Shown here piece by piece: positions 36,241-44,405 of a stretch of DNA of 64,000 nucleotides. The translations under genes and the position numbers were made by a program. Position 1 is the stretch's first letter, and each line of letters starts with the position of its first letter. Under the pieces are notes generated by a model. The model did no database searches. It worked only from the letters and a program-made list of their open reading frames with translations, and was not told the DNA's origin. Source of the stretch: Sulfitobacter sp. DFL-14 (lineage in GTDB: Bacteria; Pseudomonadota; Alphaproteobacteria; Rhodobacterales; Rhodobacteraceae); the NCBI RefSeq assembly GCF_003335585.1, contig NZ_QBFD01000012.1:150587-214586 (forward strand). The letters are read 5' to 3'.

Positions 36241-37002
36241 ATGTTGAAAACCCGCATCATCCCCTGTCTCGACGTGGCCGATGGCCGGGTGGTCAAAGGT
36301 GTGAACTTCGTCGGCCTGCGCGATGCGGGCGATCCCGTCGATGCCGCCATCGCCTATGACGCCGCAGGTGCCGACGAACTGTGCTTTCTCGACATCCACG
36401 CCACCCACGAGAATCGCGGCACGATGTTCGACCTGGTGCGCCGCACCGCCGAACATTGCTACATCCCCCTGACGGTCGGCGGCGGCGTGCGGAGCGCGGC
36501 GGATGTGCGGGCCCTCCTGCTGGCCGGGGCCGACAAGGTCAGCTTCAATTCCGCCGCCGTTGCCAATCCGGAGGTCGTCGCCGAAGCCGCCGATCATTTC
36601 GGCAGCCAATGCATCGTGGTCGCCATCGACGCCAAGACGGTCTCCCCCGGCAAATGGGAGATTTTCACCCATGGCGGTCGTAAATCCACCGGCATCGACG
36701 CTGTCGCATTCGCCCGCACCGTTGCCGAAAAAGGCGCGGGAGAGATCCTGCTCACCTCCATGGACCGCGATGGCACCAAATCCGGCTTCAACCTGCCGCT
36801 GACCCGCGCCATCTCTGACGCGGTAAACGTGCCGGTGATCGCCTCGGGCGGTGTCGGCACGCTCGACCACCTGGTCGAAGGCGTCACCGAGGGCGGCGCA
36901 TCCGCCGTGCTGGCCGCCTCGATCTTCCATTTCGGCGAATTCACCATCCACGAGGCCAAGCAGCACATGGCCGCCGCCGGCATCCCGATGAGGCTGACAT
37001 GA
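36241..37002 (+). CDS. hisF: imidazole glycerol phosphate synthase cyclase subunit
   Basis: This 253-residue TIM barrel uses HisH-derived ammonia to form the imidazole ring. The opening [20 protein letters not shown] carries the first catalytic Asp; the second is in [11 protein letters not shown]. Phosphate loops VGGGVRS and ASGGVG are intact. The stop overlaps the hisE start by 4 bp. Confidence 0.97.
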   Translation: MLKTRIIPCLDVADGRVVKGVNFVGLRDAGDPVDAAIAYDAAGADELCFLDIHATHENRGTMFDLVRRTAEHCYIPLTVGGGVRSAADVRALLLAGADKVSFNSAAVANPEVVAEAADHFGSQCIVVAIDAKTVSPGKWEIFTHGGRKSTGIDAVAFARTVAEKGAGEILLTSMDRDGTKSGFNLPLTRAISDAVNVPVIASGGVGTLDHLVEGVTEGGASAVLAASIFHFGEFTIHEAKQHMAAAGIPMRLT

Positions 37003-37328
37003 CCCAGATCACTCCCGCAAGCGGCACGCTTGATGATCTCTACGCCACCATCCTCAGCCGCAAGGGTGCCGCCCCCGACAGCAGCTGGACTGCGCAATTG
37101 CTGGCAAAAGGCCCCGAGAAATGCGCCGAAAAATTCGGCGAGGAAGCCATCGAGGCCATCATCGAAGCGGTGAAAGACGACAAGACGGCCCTCACGTCGG
37201 AGGCCGCCGATGTGCTCTATCACCTGCTGGTCATGCTCGCCGCCCGCGATGTCCCCTTCTCCGACGTGATGGATGAACTCGCCCGCCGCCAGTCGCAATC
37301 GGGCCTCGCGGAAAAAGCCTCCCGCTGA
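36999..37328 (+). CDS. hisE: phosphoribosyl-ATP pyrophosphatase
   Basis: This 109-residue all-alpha enzyme removes pyrophosphate from phosphoribosyl-ATP, step two of histidine synthesis. The MazG-like acidic motif [13 protein letters not shown] with [13 protein letters not shown] binds Mg. It overlaps hisF (ATGA) and ends the cluster; HisI is not fused to it. Confidence 0.95.
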   Translation: MTQITPASGTLDDLYATILSRKGAAPDSSWTAQLLAKGPEKCAEKFGEEAIEAIIEAVKDDKTALTSEAADVLYHLLVMLAARDVPFSDVMDELARRQSQSGLAEKASR

Positions 37329-37411
37329 TACGCTGGTGTACAGCTTCTGAGCAAACACCTGACACAGCAGACATCACGTGACGCTGCAGCCCGGACGACC
37401 CGGGGGAGTTT

Positions 37412-37430
37412 GAGGGGGCAAAGCCCCCTC
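37412..37430. terminator. hairpin after hisE
   Basis: GAGGGGGC (37412-37419) and GCCCCCTC (37423-37430) form a perfect 8-bp stem with loop AAA, between the convergent hisE and CoA-binding genes. There is only a short AT stretch after it. Confidence 0.5.
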
Positions 37431-37473
37431 ATCAGCAAGAATGAATCGTGCCGCGCGCAGCGCGTCCTGCAGA

Positions 37474-37941
37474 TCACAGCTTGCTGGAAATCATCCCCGT
37501 GGCAAAGCCGCCCATGCGCAGCTCGCCATGCAGACGCTGATATTCGATCTTGGGACAACGATTCTGGATCACCGTCACCCCCCGCGCCTCTGCCAGGGCT
37601 GCGGCTTCGGCGTGTTCGACACCGATCTGCATCCAGATGGTCTGCAACCCCGGAAAACAGGCCAGCGCCTCTTCGACGATCCCGGGCACCGCTTCGGACC
37701 GGCGGAAGATATCGACCATGTCGACCCCGCCCTCGATCTGCGACAGCGACCCAAGCACCTCGCGGCCAAAGACCTCTGCGCCCTCGTGCAGCGGGTTGAC
37801 CGGGATCACGTTATAGCCGCGCAGCCCCAGGTAACGCGCCACGTAATAGCTTGGCCGCACCGGATTCCGCGACACGCCCACCACCGCGATCCGCCTGGTG
37901 CGGGTCAATATGTCTTTCAGCAAGGCATCAGAATAGGTCAT
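37474..37941 (-). CDS. CoA-binding domain protein
   Basis: This 155-residue Rossmann-fold protein belongs to the CoA_binding_2 family: RRIAVVGVSRNPVRPSYYVA, YNVIPVNP, DMVDIFRRSEAVPGIVEEAL, IWMQIGVEHAEAAA and VIQNRCPKIEY. Family members bind CoA or nucleotides; no reaction is established. ATG 37941 is used; a TTG two codons upstream is an alternative. A terminator just upstream separates it from the preceding minus-strand genes. Confidence 0.88.
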   Translation of the reverse strand: MTYSDALLKDILTRTRRIAVVGVSRNPVRPSYYVARYLGLRGYNVIPVNPLHEGAEVFGREVLGSLSQIEGGVDMVDIFRRSEAVPGIVEEALACFPGLQTIWMQIGVEHAEAAALAEARGVTVIQNRCPKIEYQRLHGELRMGGFATGMISSKL

Positions 37942-37970
37942 CGGCAAACTCTACCCTGCATTCATCCCGC

Positions 37971-38005
37971 AAAAAAGGCGCCCGCCTGAATATTTCAGGG
38001 GGCGC
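37971..38005 (-). terminator. rho-independent terminator before the CoA-binding gene
   Basis: On the minus strand GCGCCCCCTGAA pairs with TTCAGGCGGGCGC around ATA, followed by CTTTTTT. It would end the rlmB and zinc-ribbon transcript. Confidence 0.75.
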
Positions 38006-38162
38006 ATAAGGTACGGAACGAGGGACAGTAAAATGACGCACGGGCGTTCCGGGCCCGCCGTCTTATCTCAAAGATAGGTAGCATCTGAGACAGAAAAAGG
38101 GGTTGCGCAATTTTGTGAAGATCGGGTGAACAGCGGGCAGGATTTCGCCGATCTGCAGCCGC

Positions 38163-38474
38163 TCAATCAAAGATGTCCTCGACCACGTCAAAGGCCTCCT
38201 CGGCCATGCGGCGCCAGAGCGACTTGCGCGGCTTGCGCTTCTTTGACTTGCGGTGCGGCTTTGCATCGGACCCGGGCGCGGCGGGAAAGCGGCGTTGACC
38301 GGGCTGATGGCTGATCCCCGTCTTGCGCGGTGTCTCCCTGACCGGCAGGGACTTGAGATCGTGCAGCGGTGCGGCGCATTGCGCACAGGACAGCTCATGC
38401 CGTCCCCGGTCCAGTGTCAGCGCTGCGCGTGTCCCGCAGTAACAGCAGGTCGCGATCTTGGTCGGATAGGTCAA
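38163..38474 (-). CDS. zinc-ribbon-like hypothetical protein
   Basis: This 103-residue protein opens with CCYCGTRAALTLDRGRHELS and CAQC, a four-cysteine zinc ribbon at residues about 10-35. A basic region (KPHRKSKKRKPRKSLWRR) follows, and the tail is acidic (EEAFDVVEDIFD). Nucleic-acid or ribosome contact is a fair guess. It starts 12 bp after rlmB on the same strand, so it may be co-transcribed. Confidence 0.75.
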   Translation of the reverse strand: MTYPTKIATCCYCGTRAALTLDRGRHELSCAQCAAPLHDLKSLPVRETPRKTGISHQPGQRRFPAAPGSDAKPHRKSKKRKPRKSLWRRMAEEAFDVVEDIFD

Positions 38475-38486
38475 ATCTCTGCCCCG

Positions 38487-39266
38487 TCAGCCGTTCTCTC
38501 TGACAGCATATAGGGCAATCGCCGCAGCATTTGAGACATTGAGCGAGCCGAATTGCCCGGCTGCGTCAATCCGTACCAGGGCATCGACAGTCTCACGGGT
38601 CTTTTCACGCAGGCCGGGGCCTTCGGCCCCCAGCACCAGTGCCACGGGCCGGTCGCGACGGCCCTCCACCGCGGCCTCGATGGTGGTCGCGGCCTCCCCG
38701 TCCAGCCCCAGCACCAGATAGCCCATGCCCTGCAACGCCCGGATCGCATCGGCCAGGTTGCGGACCCGCAGATAGGGCTGACGCTCCAGCGCGCCTGACG
38801 CCGTTTTGGCAAGCGCCCCGGTCTCGGGCGCGGAATGGTGCCGCGTGCCGATCACCGCCGAGGCCCCCAGCACTTCGGCGGAGCGCAGAATCGCCCCCAC
38901 GTTATGCGGGTCCGTCACCCGGTCCAGCAGCAGCACGCGCGGCGCCGTGGTCTGCCCGATGCAGACATCCTCCAGCCGGCCCCAGTTCAGCGGCTTGACC
39001 TCAAGCACCGCGCCCTGATGCACCGACGATGGGTCAAGCGGCGGGCGGAACTTGCGCGGGTCCACAACGTCCGGCGTGATACCGGCCTGGGCAACCGCAT
39101 CTTCCAGCTTGGCCAGCGCATTGGGGGTGACCATCAGCGTCAGTTTTTCCCGTTCCGGATTGACCAGGGCATCACGCACCGCATGCAGACCGAACAGCCA
39201 GACCGTCGCCTGCGCCTCGGCTTTCTTGTCCTGCTCTTTCTGCACCACCCATTTCGGCTTTTTCAT
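38487..39266 (-). CDS. rlmB: 23S rRNA 2'-O-methyltransferase, TrmH/SpoU family
   Basis: This 259-residue SPOUT enzyme has an N-terminal substrate-binding domain (TVWLFGLHAVRDALVNPERE) and the three SPOUT motifs: LLLDRVTDPHNVGAILRSAE, ALVLGAEGPGL and SLNVSNAAAIALY. By similarity it methylates the G2251 ribose of 23S rRNA using SAM. ATG 39266 gives a normal start (MKKPKWVVQKEQ); the open frame upstream is the antisense of tRNA-Tyr sequence. Confidence 0.92.
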   Translation of the reverse strand: MKKPKWVVQKEQDKKAEAQATVWLFGLHAVRDALVNPEREKLTLMVTPNALAKLEDAVAQAGITPDVVDPRKFRPPLDPSSVHQGAVLEVKPLNWGRLEDVCIGQTTAPRVLLLDRVTDPHNVGAILRSAEVLGASAVIGTRHHSAPETGALAKTASGALERQPYLRVRNLADAIRALQGMGYLVLGLDGEAATTIEAAVEGRRDRPVALVLGAEGPGLREKTRETVDALVRIDAAGQFGSLNVSNAAAIALYAVRENG

Positions 39267-39379
39267 CGCATCATCCCTTGTGGCCCGACCGGCCGCTCCG
39301 GCGTCAATTTCGCCTTGACGCCTCTCAGGGTCGCTTGTAATCACGCCCCCACGCCGGGCGCAATGCATCAGGCGAAAGT

Positions 39380-39463
39380 GGGCGACAGGCCGCAAGGTGT
39401 GGCAGGGGACTGTAACTCCCTCGCGGAGACGCACGCCTGGTTCGATTCCAGGGTCGCCCACCA
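39380..39463 (+). tRNA. tRNA-Tyr(GUA)
   Basis: An 84-nt class II tRNA with encoded CCA. Acceptor GGGCGAC (39380-39386) pairs with GTCGCCC (39453-39459). The anticodon loop CTGTAAC gives GTA. The long variable arm (CGCGGAGACGCAC) and T-arm CCTGGTTCGATTCCAGG are intact. It diverges from rlmB. Confidence 0.95.
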
Positions 39464-39522
39464 CTTTCCTCCCTTCCATTAAGGTCAGCGCCCCCCATTC
39501 CCCTCGGCGCGCGCCTGGGCCG
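39400..39522 (+). repeat. tandem duplication, unit 1 (tRNA-Tyr 3' half plus flank)
   Basis: This unit runs from the D-arm end of tRNA-Tyr (TGGCAGGGG) through its 3' end and about 60 bp of flank to CCTGGGCCG. It is repeated at 39557-39684 with small differences. The offset is about 157 bp. Confidence 0.85.
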
Positions 39523-39556
39523 AACGATCCCCCGGATCGTTCCTGTGCCCCCCATA

Positions 39557-39684
39557 TGGCAGGGGCCACCTGCGGTTCCCTCGCGGAGACGCACTGCCCG
39601 GGTTCAATTCCAGGGTCGCCCACCACTTTCCTCCCATCCGTTAAGGTCAGCTCGCCCCATTCCCCTCGGCGCGCGCCTGGGCCG
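39557..39684 (+). pseudogene. partial tRNA-Tyr copy (duplication unit 2)
   Basis: The 3' two-thirds of tRNA-Tyr is repeated, ending in CCA at 39623-39625, with the same downstream flank (CCACTTTCCTCCC, TTAAGGTCAGC, CCCCTCGGCGCGCGCCTGGG). The anticodon arm is altered (CCACCTGCGG) and the 5' acceptor strand GGGCGAC and D-arm start are missing, so no functional tRNA can form. A short palindrome (GAACGATCC-CCC-GGATCGTTC) lies between the units. Confidence 0.82.
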
Positions 39685-40350
39685 GTGACCATCCGGATCT
39701 CGTGTCAGATGCCAAGCAAGACCGACTTTTGTGTCAAATCGCTGACCCGACTCGGGGATGCAGAACGCCTAGCGGACCTTCGCGCAGAACGCAGAGAACG
39801 GCACGAAAGAGCCAAGAGTGACATGAGGCGCAAGCCGGGTATCGCCCGACCTGGAGGGCGTTCCGAACTTAAGTGTGGTAGGGAACATCTCAGCCCGCAG
39901 GCCGGTCATGGCTTGGCAGAGGCTGCAAAATCGCCCTCCCGTCACGCCAAAGGCGTGCCTATTCCAGTCGGCGCACCTCTGGTGCGACGGGAGGTCGGGC
40001 GATGCCCGGCTTGCGCCGGGCGGAGGCGCTTGGGGGTATGCACCGCGCCAATAGCACGGCAGCAAAGTCCGCACACCGGTTCCTGATCCAGACCGCGCCG
40101 AAGGTCCGGTTTGGCTCAGAAACGCCTGACGTTCGGGCCAAAATTGCATGACGCGGCTCGTTGACAGGATTCAGGAAATCCGGTGCATCGAGGCAATGGT
40201 GCGCGACGTTCCACACCCCGGGGTGACATGAGCAGACATGACCGCCCCGATTTGTCGGCTTTCGCATATCAATGCCGCTTTGCAGATTGACAGCGGGCCG
40301 CGCCGTCATTGACCTTTGCCGAAAATCCCTGCCCCGGAAGGCCTGTCCCG
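39685..40350. other. non-coding region with structured repeat
   Basis: 666 bp with no convincing gene; reading frames present show no recognisable protein. The middle holds the inverted-repeat element at 39827-40017. The rest looks like decayed intergenic sequence. Confidence 0.5.
39827..40017. repeat. 191-bp structured element with 26-bp inverted ends
   Basis: The ends 39827-39852 (GGCGCAAGCCGGGTATCGCC and on) and 39992-40017 are inverted repeats with one mismatch. Inside, CTCCCGTC (39936-39943) pairs with GACGGGAG (39986-39993) and encloses two perfect hairpins, ACGCC-AAA-GGCGT (39944-39956) and GCACC-TCT-GGTGC (39973-39985), giving a branched fold. Confidence 0.78.
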
Positions 40351-42396
40351 ATGTCCACAGATCCCCTGCTGCAACCCTTCCAGCTGAAACACCTGACCCT
40401 GAAGAACCGGATCATGACCACCGCCCATGAACCGGCCTATGCGCAGGACGGCATGCCCCGGGACCGATACATCGCCTATCATGAGGAACGGGCAAAGGCA
40501 GGCGTGGCAATGGCGATGACCGCCGGTTCGGCCTCTGTCGCGCGCGACAGCCCGCCGGTGTTCAACAACATCCTCGCCTACCGGGACGAGGTTGTTCCTC
40601 ATACCCGCGACCTGACCGACGCCCTGCACGCCCATGGCTGTGCCGTCATGATCCAGCTTACCCACCTGGGCCGGCGCACCGTCTGGAACAAGGGCGACTG
40701 GCTGCCTTCGGTCTCCTCCACCCGCCACCGGGAGGCAGCGCATCGCGCCTTTCCCAAGCTGGTCGAGGATTGGGACATCGAACGCATCATCAACGACTTT
40801 GCCGATGCCGCCGAAAGGATGCAGGCGGGCGGCATGGACGGGATCGAACTGGAGGTCTACGGCCACCTGCTCGATCAGTTCTGGTCGCCGCTGACCAACC
40901 AGCTCACCGGACCCTATGGCGCCGATACCCTGGAAAACCGCATGCGCTTTCCCATGGATGTGCTGGGCGCCGTGCGCAAACGGGTGGGCAGGGATTTCAT
41001 CGTCGGCTTCCGCTACACCGCCGATGAGGCACAAAAGGGCGGCATCGACGAAGCGGAAGGGATCGAGATCACCAAAAGGCTTTGCGCCGACGGCCAGCTT
41101 GATTTCCTCAATGTGATCCGGGGGCGGGTCCACAGTGACCCGGCGATGGTCAATGTCATCCCGGTGCAGGGCATGCAATCTGCGCCGCATCTGGATTTCG
41201 CGGGCCGGATCAAGCAGATCGCCGACCTTCCCGTGTTCCACGCCGCCAAGATCCCGGACGTGGCGACAGCCCGCCACGCGGTGCGGGAGGGGCTGCTCGA
41301 CATGGTCGGCATGACCCGTGCGCATATGGCCGACCCCCATATCGTGCAGAAGATCGTGGAAGGGCGCGAAGACGACATCCGCCCCTGCGTCGGGGCCACC
41401 TATTGCCTCGACCGCATCTATCAGGCGGGCGAGGCGCTGTGCATCCACAATGCCGCCACCGGGCGCGAGCTGACCATGCCCCACCGCATCCCCCCCGCAC
41501 CCCTGCGCCGCAAGGTCGTGATCGTGGGCGCGGGGCCCGCCGGGCTGGAAGCCGCACGGGTCGCGGCAGAGCGGGGTCACGACGTGACCCTGTTCGAGGC
41601 CGCCGCGCTCCCCGGCGGCCAGATCCGACTGACCGCGCAAAGCCCGCGCCGCCGCGACATGATCGGCATCATCGACTGGCGCATGGCCCAATGCATGGCG
41701 CGCGACGTCACATTCCACTTCGACACCTGGGCCGAGGCAGCAGACGTTACGGCACTGGACCCCGATGTGGTGATCGTCGCCACCGGTGGCCTGCCCAATA
41801 CGGAGCTTTACGAAACACAAGGCGACCTGCCGGAGGTCGTCACCGCCTGGGACCTGATCGCAGGCGACGTGAAACCGGCGGGCCATGTGCTGATCTACGA
41901 TGAAAGCGGGGACCACCCGGCCCTGCAAGCCGCCGAAATCGCCGCCATTGCCGGATCGAAGGTCGAGGTGATGACACCCGACCGTACCTTCTCCCCCGAG
42001 GTGATGGGGATGACGCTGACGCCCTACCTGAAGAACCTGTCGGACAAGGACGTGACCTTTACCGTCACCCGCCGCCTGCGGGATGTCACCCGCGACGGCA
42101 ACCGCCTGACCGCGACCATCGGCACCGACTACAGCGATCACAGCTATCAGGCGAGCTATGATCAGGTGGTGGTCAACTACGGCACCCGCCCGCTGGACGA
42201 TCTCTATTTCGACCTGCGCGCGGCCTCGCGCAATGGCGGCGAAGTCGACCACAACGCATTGATTGCAGGCCGACCGCAGCAGATCACCCGCAATCCCGAC
42301 GGCACATTCCAGCTGTTCCGGATCGGCGATGCCGTGTCATCGCGCAACACACATGCGGCGATCTATGACGCGCTCAGACTGATGAAGGATATCTGA
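40351..42396 (+). CDS. NADH:flavin oxidoreductase, trimethylamine dehydrogenase/demethylase-like
   Basis: This 681-residue two-part flavoenzyme has an Old Yellow Enzyme-type FMN barrel (residues 1 to about 360; LKHLTLKNRIMTTAHEPAYA, QLTHLGRRT, GMDGIELEVYGHLLDQFWSP) followed by an FAD/NAD(P) domain (KVVIVGAGPAGLEAARVAAE, VIVATGGLPN). Between them CVGATYCLDRIYQAGEALC holds three cysteines where trimethylamine dehydrogenase has four for its 4Fe-4S cluster. The pattern fits the branch containing N-methylproline/dimethylglycine demethylases, so a methylated osmolyte is a plausible substrate. That is inference; no catabolic genes are adjacent. ATG 40351 follows a normal spacing. Confidence 0.85.
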   Translation: MSTDPLLQPFQLKHLTLKNRIMTTAHEPAYAQDGMPRDRYIAYHEERAKAGVAMAMTAGSASVARDSPPVFNNILAYRDEVVPHTRDLTDALHAHGCAVMIQLTHLGRRTVWNKGDWLPSVSSTRHREAAHRAFPKLVEDWDIERIINDFADAAERMQAGGMDGIELEVYGHLLDQFWSPLTNQLTGPYGADTLENRMRFPMDVLGAVRKRVGRDFIVGFRYTADEAQKGGIDEAEGIEITKRLCADGQLDFLNVIRGRVHSDPAMVNVIPVQGMQSAPHLDFAGRIKQIADLPVFHAAKIPDVATARHAVREGLLDMVGMTRAHMADPHIVQKIVEGREDDIRPCVGATYCLDRIYQAGEALCIHNAATGRELTMPHRIPPAPLRRKVVIVGAGPAGLEAARVAAERGHDVTLFEAAALPGGQIRLTAQSPRRRDMIGIIDWRMAQCMARDVTFHFDTWAEAADVTALDPDVVIVATGGLPNTELYETQGDLPEVVTAWDLIAGDVKPAGHVLIYDESGDHPALQAAEIAAIAGSKVEVMTPDRTFSPEVMGMTLTPYLKNLSDKDVTFTVTRRLRDVTRDGNRLTATIGTDYSDHSYQASYDQVVVNYGTRPLDDLYFDLRAASRNGGEVDHNALIAGRPQQITRNPDGTFQLFRIGDAVSSRNTHAAIYDALRLMKDI

Positions 42397-42414
42397 CCGC
42401 GCCATCACACAGAA

Positions 42415-43080
42415 TCACGGGATCAGCACGGCGCTGCGGTCGAAACTGGCCATATCCATGCTCAGATCGTCATAGACGATCTGGATCGTGATGCTTTCAA
42501 CCGCCCCTTCGCGCAAGGACAGATAGGGCAGCCCATCCTCTTCCAGGATCGCATTGGGTGTCGCATATTCCAGGTGACAGGGCGGCAAAGGCCAGTTCTG
42601 CATCGCCTCACCGTTCACGGAAATCGCAATGGCGGAAAGGCCGCAGCGCCAGCTCCACAGATGGGTGATGTAAAGCAGGTCCTTGCCGCCGTATTGGCGC
42701 ACAGCCACCCAATTGCCCTTTGTCGCGTTCAGGATCGGCTTGATTTCACCCGCGGTGGTGAACTTGCCGCTGGGGGTCTGCGGCTCTGCCACAAGGCCCG
42801 CGGGCACGACCGCCATGTTGAAGGGGGTCTGCGCGGGTGCCGGGGCTGCGGCAACAGGCGCCGTGGCAGGCGCAGGCGTGGCTGGCACCCCTTCCAGCAA
42901 GGTCCCCTGCCCAATCACGACCGATCCCTGTCCGACCGATACGCTGGCAGGCGGCGCAGCCGGTGCCACGGGGGCTGCAGGGGCCGCCGCCTCGGCCACT
43001 GCCGTTTCCTTGGGCATGGGTGCGGCCTCCCCGGCCCCATGCGCACCTGCCGCCAAAATGGCAAAAAAGAAATCCAACAT
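42415..43080 (-). CDS. conserved hypothetical protein with Ala/Pro-rich linker
   Basis: This 221-residue protein has a hydrophobic N-terminus (MLDFFFAILAAGAHG) and an Ala/Pro-rich linker to about residue 90. Its conserved C-terminal domain carries ATKGNWVAVRQYGGKDLLYI, SWRCGLSAIAISVNGE, PPCHLEY and TIQIVYDDLSMD. I recognise this as a roseobacter-type conserved domain with no assigned function. It is probably membrane-anchored or exported. It converges on the flavin oxidoreductase gene. Confidence 0.75.
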   Translation of the reverse strand: MLDFFFAILAAGAHGAGEAAPMPKETAVAEAAAPAAPVAPAAPPASVSVGQGSVVIGQGTLLEGVPATPAPATAPVAAAPAPAQTPFNMAVVPAGLVAEPQTPSGKFTTAGEIKPILNATKGNWVAVRQYGGKDLLYITHLWSWRCGLSAIAISVNGEAMQNWPLPPCHLEYATPNAILEEDGLPYLSLREGAVESITIQIVYDDLSMDMASFDRSAVLIP

Positions 43081-43187
43081 CACTTCAATCCCTCACTCCC
43101 GGCCCAAATGCCGCCTTTTGCGAAATTGCATATGCCCCTATAGTCACCCCAAGAAAAAACAGGGCAGGTCACAGGGGCAATCAAAGT

Positions 43188-44192
43188 ATGGCACGCAAAC
43201 CCGTGCAATCGCAAACCTACAACATTGCGGTTGTGGGACAGGCCGGACGGCTGTCCTACGAGGCGCTGATCTTTGCCGCCTCCCTGCGCGAGATGAGCCC
43301 GGATTTCAAAGGCCGCCTGCTGGTGATGGAACCGCAACCCGGCCCGCTGTGGAAATCCGACCCCCGGATCCAGGCCACCGACATCCGCGCCGCCCTGGCC
43401 GACCTCGGGGCCGAAATCATTCCCTTCGACAGCCGGTATTTCGGCAGCAGCTACCCCTATGGCAACAAGATCGAGATGCTCGGCGCCCTGCCAAAGAACG
43501 AACCCTTTGTGTTTTTCGACACCGACACGCTGATCACCGGCGCGCTTTCGGATGTGCCTTTCGATTTCGACCGCCCCGGCGCCTCCCTGCGCCGCGAAGG
43601 CACCTGGCCGATCCCGCAGCTCTACGGGCCAGGCTACGCAGGGCTGTGGAAAAGCCTTTATGACAAGTTCGATCTGGATTTCGACAGCAGCCTCGACCTG
43701 ACCCAGCCCGATGAATACTGGCAGCGCTATCTCTACTTCAACGCCGGGTTCTTCTATTACCGCTGCCCCCATGTCTTCGGCGAAAAATTCCTGGAATACG
43801 CCCTGGCGATCCGCGACAACCCGCCGGTCGAACTCTGCGCGCAAAGCTTCGATCCCTGGCTTGACCAGATCGCCCTGCCGCTGGTCATCCACGCCCTGGG
43901 CGGCGGCAAGGACAGCCTGCCGCCGGGCCTGCTGGACGGCAGCATCACCTGCCACTACCGCCTGCTGCCCCTGCTCTACGCCCGCGAAAGCGACCATGCG
44001 ATCCAGGTGCTGGAACGCGTCACCGCCCCCAACAAGCTCAAGAAGGTGCTCAAGGGCTCCGAAGCGGTCAAACGCATGGTCTACCAAAGCCGCGGCCACA
44101 AGGTCCGCGCGCTTTTCGATCAGAACGACCTGCCGCGCAAGGAACAGGCGCTCCGCAACCGGATCAAGAAAAACGGCTTCTGGATTCGCTGA
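43188..44192 (+). CDS. glycosyltransferase-like protein with DxD motif
   Basis: This 334-residue protein has YNIAVVGQAGRLSYEALIFA at the start, a nucleotide-sugar-like region (YGNKIEMLGALPKNEP), the metal-binding FVFFDTDTLI, and a later YFNAGFFYYRCP and WLDQIALPLVIHAL. The order matches GT-A fold transferases of the family 8/nucleotide-diphospho-sugar type. Acceptor and sugar are unknown. It lies upstream of metY but is separated from it by 213 bp. Confidence 0.75.
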   Translation: MARKPVQSQTYNIAVVGQAGRLSYEALIFAASLREMSPDFKGRLLVMEPQPGPLWKSDPRIQATDIRAALADLGAEIIPFDSRYFGSSYPYGNKIEMLGALPKNEPFVFFDTDTLITGALSDVPFDFDRPGASLRREGTWPIPQLYGPGYAGLWKSLYDKFDLDFDSSLDLTQPDEYWQRYLYFNAGFFYYRCPHVFGEKFLEYALAIRDNPPVELCAQSFDPWLDQIALPLVIHALGGGKDSLPPGLLDGSITCHYRLLPLLYARESDHAIQVLERVTAPNKLKKVLKGSEAVKRMVYQSRGHKVRALFDQNDLPRKEQALRNRIKKNGFWIR

Positions 44193-44196
44193 TCCG

Positions 44197-44218
44197 CTTC
44201 ATTGTTCCCAAAATACAC
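44197..44218 (+). repeat. post-stop repeat motif, copy B
   Basis: CTTCATTGTTCCCAAAATAC and on, 5 bp after the stop of the glycosyltransferase gene. It matches copy A at 36186-36207 with two differences. Confidence 0.6.
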
Positions 44219-44405
44219 GGCACGCCGTCCCGCATCCGCGCAACGCTGGCGCGATGGGCTCAGGCCCGCCACGGGCACCTGTAATCGCATGCGGCGCAGC
44301 CGCGCCTTTTGGTCACGCCTGCGCACCGCCTTCCCCCGCGCCGCTCTCTTGTGTGGCACAGGCCAATCGCTTACCCATGTGGCAAACACCCTTGGGAGAG
44401 AGACC

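Noticed and set aside
39267..39692. N-terminal extension of rlmB to residue 401
   Set aside because: The extension translates the antisense of tRNA-Tyr and its partial copy (GDPGIEPG twice); the real start is ATG 39266.
40306..42252. A 648-codon minus-strand frame
   Set aside because: Antisense to the flavin oxidoreductase; no domain or signal.
44219..44405. A possible SAM-II riboswitch before metY
   Set aside because: The leader was read for the SAM-II core and pseudoknot; neither was recognisable.
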